This document shows, one piece after another, positions 37,175 to 45,708 of a stretch of 64,000 bases of DNA. Numbering within the stretch: position 1 is the first letter of the stretch; each line of letters opens with the position of its first letter. The notes beneath the pieces are model-generated. The model was not told the DNA's origin, did no database searches, and was given only the letters and a program-made list of their open reading frames with translations. The stretch covers positions 27,094-91,093 of the forward strand of contig JAIKXO010000258.1 in the NCBI GenBank assembly GCA_024684065.1, written 5' to 3'. Source of the DNA: Lachnospiraceae bacterium (GTDB lineage Bacteria > Bacillota_A > Clostridia > Lachnospirales > Lachnospiraceae). The translations under genes were made by a program, and so were the position numbers.

Positions 37175-39670
37175 TTACTCTGTCATCAGTTCATTTACGG
37201 AGATCGTCCTTATCCTGCCTGCACCTGTATAAGTCATTACGAATGTAAATGCTATGAGCGCAAGGTCCGTAAGTATCAAGACAGGAATACTCGTCTTTAT
37301 ATCCGCGCCGAAAAGCTGAAACCAGAACACCTTGTTGATCATGACCGCTGCAACGGATGCCAGAACTACTGCCACGATCGTCACCGGCATGATGCTTATT
37401 GCGATCTGCGTCATGAGATCCCTGGAAGAGTATCCGAGGCTTTTCATGATACCTAAATCTTTCCTTCGCTTCTTAACATCAGAGGATGCAATAATACCGA
37501 GTATCACTGCCACGACAATCCCTATCGCTACAGCTCCGATTCCTGTAAACGCCCTCGTGATGTCTGATATCGGATCCAGCTGTGACTTGATAAGATCCTG
37601 ATAAGACTGCAGTTCTTTCATGACAAACTGTCTGCTGTTACCTGTAATAAGCCGGTCTCCGACTCTTACCGCATAATCGACACTCGTGACCCCATATGTT
37701 GACATCAGTACTGCTATTTTTTCAGCAGCCGCAGCCTGTATCCTCTCTTCCAATGTTCCGCCTGCATTATCCCCTGACATGGCCGCATCCACACTCTGAC
37801 CATAGACTGAGACCAGCTTTTGCTCAAACTGCTCTCTGTCTGCTCCGTCTTTAAGATATATCTCAACCATATCGGGAGAAGCACCTCCGTTTGCTCTTTG
37901 GAAACCGGCGTTCGTCATATAGAGATTCATCTGGTTATTACTCATGACACCTATTATGCCTGTAATGATGTAGTTTACCTTCACACCCTTGTGATCAACA
38001 AATATCGTATCGCCGATATTAAGATCATATTCCCTGCTTCTTCTGAGTGAGATCATCACCTCGTTATCGTGCTCAGGGTACCTGCCATCCATCGGGATGA
38101 TATATTCCATATCGGTAAATTCATCATAAGGAAAGACCGTTCCCTCTTTTTGTCCCTCCACACGGAAGACCGGATAAAAATAGGAAACACGTGTCTTTCT
38201 TACCTCTGGGAAGCCTGAGAGCTCTTCACTCAACGCATAAGGATCAACGCCCTCATTTATCGTAATGATATCATCCGATATCTCCAGACCCATGAGCCTT
38301 ACCAAACCGTCTGAGCCCTTAAAGAACATTACGAAAGTAAACATACAGAACAACAGTGCAGTTCCCGCAAGGAAGATGCAAAGGCCGACACCTGCGCCCG
38401 TTCTTATGTTCCGGATACTGTCCTTAAATCCGAGCCTTATGTTGATGTTGTTTCCTGCCTTCTCGAGCGGGAGCACATTTCGTTTAAAGCTGTGCGTGCG
38501 GATTCCCTTTCTGAAAGCGGTTACAGGAGGAAAGCTCTTTACCATAGCAGCCTTCGAAAGAGCGAATATGAGTATCAGTCCGATCACGCCGATCACTACC
38601 GTGACTATCATATATACCTTTGGGGAAGATACCACTTCGCGGCCAAGCATGACACTTATGATATTATTCATAAACGGAGCGGCTATAAGTGCTATGATCC
38701 CGCCAATGATACCTCCGATGCCGCTCGAGACCACATACTCAAGTGCATACGATAAAGAAATCTCGTTACCTTTATAACCAAGCGCCTCCAGGACTCCGAT
38801 CCTCTCCATCTGATCCTCTATGTCGCTTCGGATCTTGTTTCTTACCATGAAGATCGACGCTACGAACGTTATGAGAGATAGAACGATGCTCATGTAAAGA
38901 TACATGTTTAAGAATTTCGTCTCATTTGCCTTCTCATCTGCTTTAGTAAAACCGTTTCCTTCAAAACTGTCCCCCGACTCATCCATGCATTCAGTGAAGT
39001 ATTCTCTGTGATCAAAGCCCTCACCTGCATTAAAAGACAGGAAAACCGTTTCTGTATACAAAGGTGTCAGAAGTCTGTAATCCTCAGACGAGATAACGAC
39101 CTTAAAGAGCATTCCGGGATCATTAGAGATACCGGTATTATAGAAACCTGCCACCGTGAAAGGATACTGTCTTCCTCCGGCAACAACCGTAAAGTCATCA
39201 TCGATTTCATATCCCAGGTTATATTTGAAATACGGCGGCAGTATCACCCGGTGATCCAAAGATTCGATCCGCTCCTCAGTCATAGATTCGATGATATTGC
39301 CGTCATCGATCTTTTGATTCTCTTCCTTTGTAATGAATGTAAGGTTATAAGCAATCTTATCGCCATCCCGAAGCACTCCTGCCGCCATTGCGTAGAGCAG
39401 ATTTCCCCTGCGGACATCATCAAAGCCGTAACCTTCCGTAAGGATATCCTGATAAGCGTCACGGTAGTCGTTTTCCGGGATCATGATAACCGTATCCACG
39501 GATCCGCTTTGCGCAAAGCTTTCATCGAAGGCATTGCTGATCCTGCTTACATTGACCGCAAAGATGCCGAGCATCATAGTTGAGACCAAAGTAAGAAAAG
39601 TGATCGCGATCGCTTCTTTCTTATTCTTTTTTAAATTAAAAAGCGAAAGCCTTAGTATTTTTCCCATCAT
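37175..39670 (-). CDS. FtsX-type ABC transporter permease
   Basis: Large permease (about 831 residues) with an N-terminal anchor helix, a first FtsX domain (about 245-360), a central anchor, an extracytoplasmic domain of about 230 residues and a second FtsX domain (about 680-800), a layout like antimicrobial-peptide ABC systems. The ATG at 39670 overlaps the ATPase stop as TAATG. It is part of a set with a two-component system. Peptide sensing is inferred from this association. Confidence 0.9.
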   Translation of the reverse strand: MMGKILRLSLFNLKKNKKEAIAITFLTLVSTMMLGIFAVNVSRISNAFDESFAQSGSVDTVIMIPENDYRDAYQDILTEGYGFDDVRRGNLLYAMAAGVLRDGDKIAYNLTFITKEENQKIDDGNIIESMTEERIESLDHRVILPPYFKYNLGYEIDDDFTVVAGGRQYPFTVAGFYNTGISNDPGMLFKVVISSEDYRLLTPLYTETVFLSFNAGEGFDHREYFTECMDESGDSFEGNGFTKADEKANETKFLNMYLYMSIVLSLITFVASIFMVRNKIRSDIEDQMERIGVLEALGYKGNEISLSYALEYVVSSGIGGIIGGIIALIAAPFMNNIISVMLGREVVSSPKVYMIVTVVIGVIGLILIFALSKAAMVKSFPPVTAFRKGIRTHSFKRNVLPLEKAGNNINIRLGFKDSIRNIRTGAGVGLCIFLAGTALLFCMFTFVMFFKGSDGLVRLMGLEISDDIITINEGVDPYALSEELSGFPEVRKTRVSYFYPVFRVEGQKEGTVFPYDEFTDMEYIIPMDGRYPEHDNEVMISLRRSREYDLNIGDTIFVDHKGVKVNYIITGIIGVMSNNQMNLYMTNAGFQRANGGASPDMVEIYLKDGADREQFEQKLVSVYGQSVDAAMSGDNAGGTLEERIQAAAAEKIAVLMSTYGVTSVDYAVRVGDRLITGNSRQFVMKELQSYQDLIKSQLDPISDITRAFTGIGAVAIGIVVAVILGIIASSDVKKRRKDLGIMKSLGYSSRDLMTQIAISIMPVTIVAVVLASVAAVMINKVFWFQLFGADIKTSIPVLILTDLALIAFTFVMTYTGAGRIRTISVNELMTE

Positions 39671-40431
39671 TACCACCCCATATCCTCGAGGAAGGAAGTC
39701 AGGTTATTTCTTCTTTCCCTGATGTCATCCTCACCGTAATTCTGCATCCTGTGATCGCCTACGATGCCGCCGTCCCTTAAATAAAGGACACGTGTGCCGC
39801 GAAGCGCGGTCTTTAAGTCGTGTGTTACCATGACGATGCTCTGGCCGTTTTTATGAATCTCTGTGAAGATATCGAGCACGTCGCGGCCTGACGCGGAATT
39901 AAGCTGGCCTGTCGGCTCATCGGCAAACAGGATCTTCGGATCATTGATCACAGCTCTTACGATGCCGACTCGTTGGGATTCACCGCCGGAGAGCTGGCTC
40001 GGATATTTATTCCATACTTCCTCATTAAGTCCTGTCTTCTTAAGAAGCTCCTTTACCCTGTTAACAAGTTCGGGTGAGTTCTTCTGAACAATGAGGGCGC
40101 CCGTCAGGACATTATCCAATACTGTCTGATTCTCAAGAAGGTAGATGCTTTGGAAGACGAATCCGCAATTACCTCTTCTGAACTCTGCCAATTCATCGTT
40201 GTTCCTGTTCTGGATCTCTGTTCCGTTGAAAATGACCCTGCCCATGGTCGGCTTATCCATTCCGGATAAGGCATAAAGAAGAGTGGATTTCCCTGATCCC
40301 GAAGAACCCATGATGACCGTAAAGTCGCCTTCCATTATCTCCAGGTCGAGATTCTTTATTACATGCTGCTGTACTCCGTCGTTTGAAAATGATTTGCAGA
40401 GTTTTTCCGTTCTTAAAATAGAAGAAGCCAT
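39670..40431 (-). CDS. ABC transporter ATP-binding protein
   Basis: ATPase of 253 residues from MASSILRTEKL. Walker A MGSSGSGKST, Q-loop FVFQ, ABC signature LSGGESQR, Walker B ILFADEPTG and an H-loop TH are present, as in MacB/LolD-like ATPases. It is followed by the FtsX-type permease with TAATG coupling. The preceding histidine kinase gene ends 141 bp upstream, so a promoter may lie there. Confidence 0.93.
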   Translation of the reverse strand: MASSILRTEKLCKSFSNDGVQQHVIKNLDLEIMEGDFTVIMGSSGSGKSTLLYALSGMDKPTMGRVIFNGTEIQNRNNDELAEFRRGNCGFVFQSIYLLENQTVLDNVLTGALIVQKNSPELVNRVKELLKKTGLNEEVWNKYPSQLSGGESQRVGIVRAVINDPKILFADEPTGQLNSASGRDVLDIFTEIHKNGQSIVMVTHDLKTALRGTRVLYLRDGGIVGDHRMQNYGEDDIRERRNNLTSFLEDMGW

Positions 40432-40572
40432 ATACCATACCCTTTCTCCGATCAGGTTTAAAGCCGTATGCTCCTGCGGATTCCTGACCGATCTGATGGT
40501 ATGATATATGACTTTTGTCAAAACATCCTTAAATCGATATTGTAAGAATATTAAATACTTATTAAATGATGC

Positions 40573-41931
40573 CTAACTTAAGGGTATCACCAGTGTGATC
40601 GCAAGTCCCTTTCCATCGCTCTGCGCAATGAGGCCGCCGTTCATTTTGCCCATAAGTGTCCTGGCTATATAAAGTCCCAGACCGTGGCCATCCTTATCGG
40701 TATCCTGCCAGTCCTTGCCGCGATAGAACTTATTGGTGATCAGATCGAGTTCGGATGCCGGTACACCGGGGCCGTGATCCCTGATCTGCATTTCCAGATA
40801 TTTCCCGGATACCTCGAAGTGGATATCGATCTCTGTACCTGCATACTTATAGGAATTTGAGATTATATTTCCGATAACCTGTGCCATTCTCTTTCTGTCG
40901 ATATTAATAATGACGGCAGGGATCTCATCCATCACTGCAAGTGATCTGTCATCCGCATTCTTTACTATATCTGCCAGAACTTTCGACTCCTCGTCCCTGC
41001 AGCATACCTTAAACTCTCCAAGGTCGTCCAGAGCCGATGTAAAAAGATCGGCCAGAAGCGCATCGATCTGCTCCGCTTTTTCGTATATCCCTTTTGCGTC
41101 CGTATTCAGCGCGTCGATCTCTTCTCCGGTAAAACCGATACTGTCCTTTTCAGATCTGTCCGAATAATCTGTCCCATCTGTCTTCACCGACAGTCTCATC
41201 TGCATAAGCTCCGCGGTAAGCTTTATCCCGGTCACCGGTGTCTTAAGGTCATGGCTTAAGGATGCTACCAGCTCACGTTCTTTTTTCTGCAGCCCGAGTT
41301 CTCTCTCCTTTGCATCTGCCAGCTCCTCCCGCATGATATCAAAGCTTTCCGAAAAGACACCGAACATGTTGTCCCTGTCCATCTCAAGAGGCTCATCCAG
41401 TCTGCCCTGTGCTACCTTTCCCGCAAAGTCTTTCATATTTCTGAAAGGGATCAGAATACTTTTGCGGATATACAAGCCGTACAGAATCATTCCGGCACCG
41501 ATAAGCAGAACGAGTATAATGACAGCAAGCGTCACATAACTGACCATTCTCCTGATCCCGTCAGTCGGGTCATCAAGGAGTATCACAGCTCCCCACACTT
41601 TTCCGCCGTCAGACAGATAGCTGTAGGGATAACGCTTCCCGATCGCCTGACTTACAGACAGATCCTCCGGGTCTGTTCCATCTGCCACATGCGTATACAG
41701 CAGACGATCTTCCGTACCCACAATAACAAAATCAGCATCAATATCATCAAGAACAGCAAGATCATCTTTATGTTCCTCCGCTGTTTTTACGATATGATTC
41801 AGCAAAATGATGTTTTCCCCGGAAACATCCGCGATATCGTTACAGGCAGCATTCGTGATAATGACAAAGATCAGGACAGCAAATACAGCTATGAGCAGGG
41901 TGATCCCCACAGTTTTCCCATAGTTTCTCAT
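40573..41931 (-). CDS. Sensor histidine kinase
   Basis: Membrane histidine kinase of 452 residues with N-terminal helix, an extracytoplasmic domain of about 100 residues, a second helix (about 130-155), HAMP region and kinase core. The phosphoacceptor is His in SLSHDLKTPVTGI; the ATPase has NIISNSYKYAG, DHGPGV and GHGLGLYIA. ATGA coupling with the response regulator gene upstream. Short extracytoplasmic region and next-door FtsX transporter match the antimicrobial-sensing type. Confidence 0.93.
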   Translation of the reverse strand: MRNYGKTVGITLLIAVFAVLIFVIITNAACNDIADVSGENIILLNHIVKTAEEHKDDLAVLDDIDADFVIVGTEDRLLYTHVADGTDPEDLSVSQAIGKRYPYSYLSDGGKVWGAVILLDDPTDGIRRMVSYVTLAVIILVLLIGAGMILYGLYIRKSILIPFRNMKDFAGKVAQGRLDEPLEMDRDNMFGVFSESFDIMREELADAKERELGLQKKERELVASLSHDLKTPVTGIKLTAELMQMRLSVKTDGTDYSDRSEKDSIGFTGEEIDALNTDAKGIYEKAEQIDALLADLFTSALDDLGEFKVCCRDEESKVLADIVKNADDRSLAVMDEIPAVIINIDRKRMAQVIGNIISNSYKYAGTEIDIHFEVSGKYLEMQIRDHGPGVPASELDLITNKFYRGKDWQDTDKDGHGLGLYIARTLMGKMNGGLIAQSDGKGLAITLVIPLS

Positions 41932-42680
41932 CCGTCATCCTCTTCTGCCATATATCCCACTCCATAGACCGTCTTAATGATCTTAGGATCTTTCGGATCA
42001 GCCTCTATCTTTTCACGAATATGTCTTATATGTACCGTAATGGTTCCATCGCAGGTATTCTCATCCTCCCAGACATTCTCGAACAGTTCATTCCTGGTGA
42101 TGACCCTGCCTGTATTTTCCAGAAGATACAGCAAAAGTTTGTACTCCATGGCCCGGAGTTCTTCCGCATCTCCGTATTTTATGAGTTTATGGGTGGCTGT
42201 ATCAAGATACAGGCCCTCCCGGATAAGAAGCTTAGCGTCTGCCTTATCCGCTTTGGATCCACCGCTTTTACTCTCTGCAGTTTTACGTATTGCTTCCCTG
42301 GCTTTTTCGTACCGGTCCAGTACCGCCTTTACTTTTGCAAGAAGAACATTCAGCGTATATGGCTTTTTGATATAATCATCACCACCGATGTTCAGGGCTA
42401 TGAGGATATCATCATCGCTGGTCCGTGCGCTGATGAAAAATATGGGCATATCATAGTTTTCGCGTATTTTTCTGCACAGATCAAAACCGGACCTGTCACC
42501 GAGATTGATGTCAAGGAGCAGCAATGAGACCTCCTGCTTTTCCAGAAACTCCACAGCCGCGTCATAGCTTGTGACATAGGCAGTCCTGACGCCCACGATA
42601 TTAAAATACTCCGAAGTGGACCTGGCTATAAGTTCATCATCGTCTATCATCAATACCTTTATCTGATCTGTATTCCCCAT
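41928..42680 (-). CDS. OmpR-family response regulator
   Basis: Receiver domain with MIDDDEL and phosphorylatable Asp in LLLDINLGDRSGF, then a winged-helix output domain with AMEYKLLLYLLENTGRVIT and IKTVYGVGYMAE. Start at 42680 (MGNTDQIKV) fits the usual N-terminus; an upstream start at 42728 is unlikely. The stop overlaps the kinase ATG as ATGA. It likely controls the ABC transporter operon downstream. Confidence 0.93.
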   Translation of the reverse strand: MGNTDQIKVLMIDDDELIARSTSEYFNIVGVRTAYVTSYDAAVEFLEKQEVSLLLLDINLGDRSGFDLCRKIRENYDMPIFFISARTSDDDILIALNIGGDDYIKKPYTLNVLLAKVKAVLDRYEKAREAIRKTAESKSGGSKADKADAKLLIREGLYLDTATHKLIKYGDAEELRAMEYKLLLYLLENTGRVITRNELFENVWEDENTCDGTITVHIRHIREKIEADPKDPKIIKTVYGVGYMAEEDDG

Positions 42681-42766
42681 CCTTTGACTATCCTTTTTTA
42701 TGCTTTCCCATCTATGTATCCATATCATCCGAATCGGCTTCTGACGTGCCTTTTCTTTTTACGCAG

Positions 42767-43030
42767 TCACGATTTCAAAGCCTTTATAAATGCTGAACTT
42801 ATCACACTGTAGATCAGATACGTGATAAGTGTTCCAAAGCATACGTCAGTCAAAAAATGATTGGTCATATGAATGCGGTTGCAGCCATAGACTGTTACAA
42901 ATATACAGGCGATCACAAAAGCTGTTATGTTCTTTTTATCACTCCGTTTTTAAACACATCTGTCAGCATCGGAAGCGCAAACATCATGCTGGCAATAGTT
43001 TTCTCTTCATAATCCTGATCCTTTCTGTAC
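42767..43030 (-). pseudogene. PAP2 superfamily phosphatase remnant
   Basis: The frame IASMMFALPMLTDVFKN gives a helix of PAP2 (phosphatidic acid phosphatase) type, then after a break NRIHMTNHFLTDVCFGTLITY matches the conserved C-terminal catalytic His segment of this family (R..x..HFLTDV). The two halves lie in different frames. The 5' part is missing. Confidence 0.55.
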
Positions 43031-43034
43031 ATAC

Positions 43035-43105
43035 ACATGTTCCGGGACAGCAGTATGGATGTCACCCGTATAAGGAAACATATCTTCAGATTTCCGGTAT
43101 GATCT
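43035..43105 (-). repeat. DMFP-type element, related to 60.1 kb
   Basis: On the minus strand the text encodes SEDMFPYTGDIHTAVPEHV, closely similar at DNA level to the third unit of the tandem at 60027-60200 (shared run around GGGTGACATCCATACTGCTGTC). It sits between an orphan promoter and the PAP2 remnant. Confidence 0.5.
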
Positions 43106-43133
43106 CTTTGGCAGACATTATTCCCTTTATTTT

Positions 43134-43181
43134 GCTAATATTTATTAGCCACATTATAGTTAACGTAAATTAGCCCGTCAA
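43134..43181 (-). promoter_or_regulatory. Orphan promoter with TTAGC/GCTAA boxes
   Basis: On the minus strand TTGACG (43176-43181), 17-bp spacer, TATAAT (43153-43158). A palindrome GCTAAT-N4-ATTAGC lies at 43134-43149, just downstream of the -10, and a weaker GGCTAA/TTAAC box lies in the spacer. The motif set resembles the feo promoter at 54571-54659. The gene it drives is gone; only a 10-codon frame follows (43086-43118). Confidence 0.6.
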
Positions 43182-43193
43182 GTAAAAAAATGG

Positions 43194-43274
43194 TCAGTCA
43201 TCCGGGCCATCATCGTCATCAGGGCTGCTATCTTCAATTGTATCTGGCAACTGACAATCTACTTCTGCTTTCAT
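43194..43274 (-). CDS. Possible 26-residue acidic peptide
   Basis: An ATG at 43274 is preceded by AGGAGGAT, the Shine-Dalgarno end of the repeat at 43276-43346. The short product begins MKAEVDCQLPDTIEDS and ends in a run of Asp (DDDDGPDD). It may be only a fortuitous frame after the repeat. No homologue is known to me. Confidence 0.35.
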   Translation of the reverse strand: MKAEVDCQLPDTIEDSSPDDDDGPDD

Positions 43275-43275
43275 A

Positions 43276-43346
43276 TCCTCCTCTATTGAAAGGGGTTTTT
43301 GCCCCTGAAATATCTGACATACCCTCTTCAGAGTCGTGGGCTCCCC
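43276..43346 (-). repeat. Dispersed structured repeat, copy 2 of 3
   Basis: Closely matches copies at 9436-9502 and 44976-45044. It begins 6 bp after the stop of the methyltransferase at 43353 and ends in TTCAATAGAGGAGGA, which gives the ribosome site of the short acidic frame. Confidence 0.85.
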
Positions 43347-43352
43347 ATACTT

Positions 43353-43976
43353 TTATTTTACACCGATCACAAGGATCCATGGCTTTCCCTGATAACGGTC
43401 AGTAACAACTTTAGTAAACCCTGCTTCCTTCAGCGCCTCCGAAATCTGCTGCGTCGTATAACACTTCATCCCGTCAACGATCTTTTCATATTTTTGCCCG
43501 CTTTTATCTTCCCCGTCGCATTCATTTACGATAAGAAAACTTCCTCCGGTTTTCAGTATCCTGCAGACTTCACTAAAGCACTTTTCAAGTCCCGGCCAAA
43601 AATATATCGTTTCAAACGCTGTTGCGATATCGTATGTGTCATCTGGAAGATCAAGCGCAGATACATCTCCCCGCTTTACTTCCAGACGACCCTTTTTTAT
43701 ATATTCCGAATTGAATTCTTTTGCTTTTTCAACAGACAGCTCCGAATGATCCACCGCTGTTCCTTTTGCGCCGGGATACTTTTGAAGGAGGGCTCCGATA
43801 CTCCTGCCACCTCCGCATCCCAGATCCACAACCGTTTTCGGGGCCGCAGCGAACAAATGCGCCATTCCCCATTCAGCCATCTTCGCATGGCCGGAATTCA
43901 TCCCTTTGATCATCATCTCTCCCAGTTTGCCTTCCGGTTTCCTTGTCTGATTCATAAACTTCCTGATCAATCCCAT
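43353..43976 (-). CDS. SAM-dependent class I methyltransferase
   Basis: Methyltransferase of 207 residues. The SAM-binding motif I is TVVDLGCGGGRSIGAL; motif II is AVDHSELSVEKAK; motif III GDVSALDLPDDTYD; motif post-III includes FLIVNECD. Substrate is unknown. It ends the run of methyltransferase genes of the iron cluster, with a GAGAGG site upstream. Confidence 0.9.
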   Translation of the reverse strand: MGLIRKFMNQTRKPEGKLGEMMIKGMNSGHAKMAEWGMAHLFAAAPKTVVDLGCGGGRSIGALLQKYPGAKGTAVDHSELSVEKAKEFNSEYIKKGRLEVKRGDVSALDLPDDTYDIATAFETIYFWPGLEKCFSEVCRILKTGGSFLIVNECDGEDKSGQKYEKIVDGMKCYTTQQISEALKEAGFTKVVTDRYQGKPWILVIGVK

Positions 43977-43992
43977 CTTTTTACCTCTCTTT

Positions 43993-44133
43993 CTATACCG
44001 GCATATTCATAAAATCATCTATCGCCTCAAGCACCGGAAGCGCGTATTTTGCTTCTCAAACAGCCACTGCTTATGCTGCAAATCAAATTTTCAAGGTCTT
44101 TCGATCCGTTTTTCCGATTTCATCAAACTTCAT
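43993..44133 (-). pseudogene. Decayed short coding remnant
   Basis: Reading from an ATG at 44133, MKFDEIGKTDRKTLKI is followed by stops, and then KYALPVLEAIDDFMNMPV to a stop at 43993. The codon pattern looks like a broken gene; family not recognised. It fills the gap between two methyltransferases. Confidence 0.3.
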
Positions 44134-44179
44134 TTACTGTATTCTCCATCATCCTGAACACAACACAACACAAAACATA

Positions 44180-44968
44180 TCATTTCGTTCCGACAAGCAG
44201 GCAGGAGCCTTTGAGCATCAACTTTGTCGCTTCCCGTTTGGTCATGAATAATCCATCGTCTGTAGGAATAAGTTTTACGTCCTCATAACCGGCATCAAGA
44301 AGTTCTTTTACAAACTTCTCCATATCTCCATATCTTCCCTTGGACATGATGTCATGAATGGCAAATGTTCCACCTTTTTTAAGGACTCTGAAAGTTTCAC
44401 GAAGAAGCCCCTGTTTATCAACCGGTATATTATGATAAACATAATTACTCGTTACCGCGTCAAAAAAACCATCGGGAAAATCCAGCTTTGTCGCGTCGCC
44501 CCGCCTGAACTCCGTATTTGAAACTCCCTCAGCCAATGCATTACTCTCACAGAGTTTTTTGCTGAAGGAAGCATATTCCTTTCCCCAGCGGTCTATCCCT
44601 GTAAGATTGGCTTGAGGATTTCTTTTCGCGCATGCTATCGTAAGCGCTCCGCTTCCGCATCCTACATCCAGCCCTTTTCCTCCTTCAGGGATCCTGACGT
44701 ATCCGGCCGTTCCTTCAATGATCTGTTTCGACAGCTGTCTTTTTCCGTTGTATGAGAATTTTCTGTACGCCACGATAGACCACTCGGCAGATTTACCGCA
44801 CGCTAATGCCCCAAGCGCGAGAACAGTACCTATGCATATCCTTACCGGTGTTGAGACACTCTTAAGCGCAGCAAAACTGAATGCGGATCCAACCACGAGT
44901 ATCGCTGTTCCGGCCGATAATCCATAGATCATCCCTTTAGGTACCCAGTTTTTATAATCCGGTTTCAT
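44180..44968 (-). CDS. SAM-dependent methyltransferase with N-terminal membrane helices
   Basis: Methyltransferase of 262 residues from 44968 (MKPDYKNW; AGGAGG 9 bases ahead, supplied by repeat copy 3). Two N-terminal hydrophobic helices (about 13-60) precede a class I fold with LDVGCGSGALTIACAKRN, GIDRWG, GDATKLDFPDGFFD and FAIHDIM. Membrane attachment suggests a lipid or membrane-bound substrate, which is inference. Confidence 0.87.
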   Translation of the reverse strand: MKPDYKNWVPKGMIYGLSAGTAILVVGSAFSFAALKSVSTPVRICIGTVLALGALACGKSAEWSIVAYRKFSYNGKRQLSKQIIEGTAGYVRIPEGGKGLDVGCGSGALTIACAKRNPQANLTGIDRWGKEYASFSKKLCESNALAEGVSNTEFRRGDATKLDFPDGFFDAVTSNYVYHNIPVDKQGLLRETFRVLKKGGTFAIHDIMSKGRYGDMEKFVKELLDAGYEDVKLIPTDDGLFMTKREATKLMLKGSCLLVGTK

Positions 44969-44975
44969 TGTAAAA

Positions 44976-45044
44976 TCCTCCTCTATTGAAAAGGGTTTTT
45001 GCCCCTGAAATATCTGACATACCCTCTTCAGAGTCGGGGGCTCC
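44976..45044 (-). repeat. Dispersed structured repeat, copy 3 of 3
   Basis: Lies between methyltransferase genes, beginning 8 bp after the stop of the gene at 45053 and ending in AATAGAGGAGGA, the ribosome site of the 44180-44968 gene. It differs from copy 2 at a few positions only. Confidence 0.88.
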
Positions 45045-45052
45045 ACTTCACT

Positions 45053-45697
45053 TCAGGCTTGTTTTCTTGCTACGCAGTGAAGGCGGAACAATCCACGTTC
45101 TTCAAACAGTTCCATCTTAAGCCCGGCTCTGTCGCAAAGCTCCATAACCTCATCTTTGCCATACACATGAACATCGCCGTGCCCTGTGAGATTAATAATA
45201 CGCATCTCCACATTATTCATGAACCAGCGGACAGGCGGACAGTTTGACGTTATATCCCTGAGAATAAGCCGTCCGCCCGGCCTTAATACTCTGTATGCAC
45301 TATTAAAGAAATCCTGAACATTCGGGTAATGATGGAAGCTCTGGCAGCAGATCACAACATCAAAGGACTCCGCGGCAAAAGGCAGATTCTCACAGTCTCC
45401 GACAACAAGTTCCACGCCCTGCATCTTCTTGGCCTTTGCCACCTCGATCATCTTCGGCGTAAGATCTATGCCCGTATAATGCCTGTCGGGGTATTTCTCC
45501 TTTAAAAGCGAAAGCATCGGTGCGGTCCCGCATCCGCAGTCAAGAAGATCGTTAAAATCTTCTTTCTCCAGCTCCGCCAGCACATCCGGATAATCCTTCT
45601 TGCACATCTTATACACTCCGGCCTGATCTGTCTCATAGACCGTTGCTGCCTTGGAGAACTCTTTAAGCGACATTTCCTTGTATTCTTTATCCGTCAT
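45053..45697 (-). CDS. SAM-dependent class I methyltransferase
   Basis: Methyltransferase of 214 residues: LLDCGCGTAPMLSLL, GIDLTPKMIEVAKAK, GDCENLPFAAESFD and RLILRDIT. UbiE/COQ5-like architecture; acceptor unknown. It follows the P-type ATPase with an 11-bp gap and is part of the iron cluster by position and orientation. Confidence 0.92.
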   Translation of the reverse strand: MTDKEYKEMSLKEFSKAATVYETDQAGVYKMCKKDYPDVLAELEKEDFNDLLDCGCGTAPMLSLLKEKYPDRHYTGIDLTPKMIEVAKAKKMQGVELVVGDCENLPFAAESFDVVICCQSFHHYPNVQDFFNSAYRVLRPGGRLILRDITSNCPPVRWFMNNVEMRIINLTGHGDVHVYGKDEVMELCDRAGLKMELFEERGLFRLHCVARKQA

Positions 45698-45708
45698 GAC
45701 AAACCTCT

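Noticed and set aside
43299..44012. Plus-strand frame of 237 residues
   Set aside because: It lies opposite a well-supported methyltransferase (DLGCGGGRS motif) and has basic, aromatic-rich shadow composition; no ribosome site.
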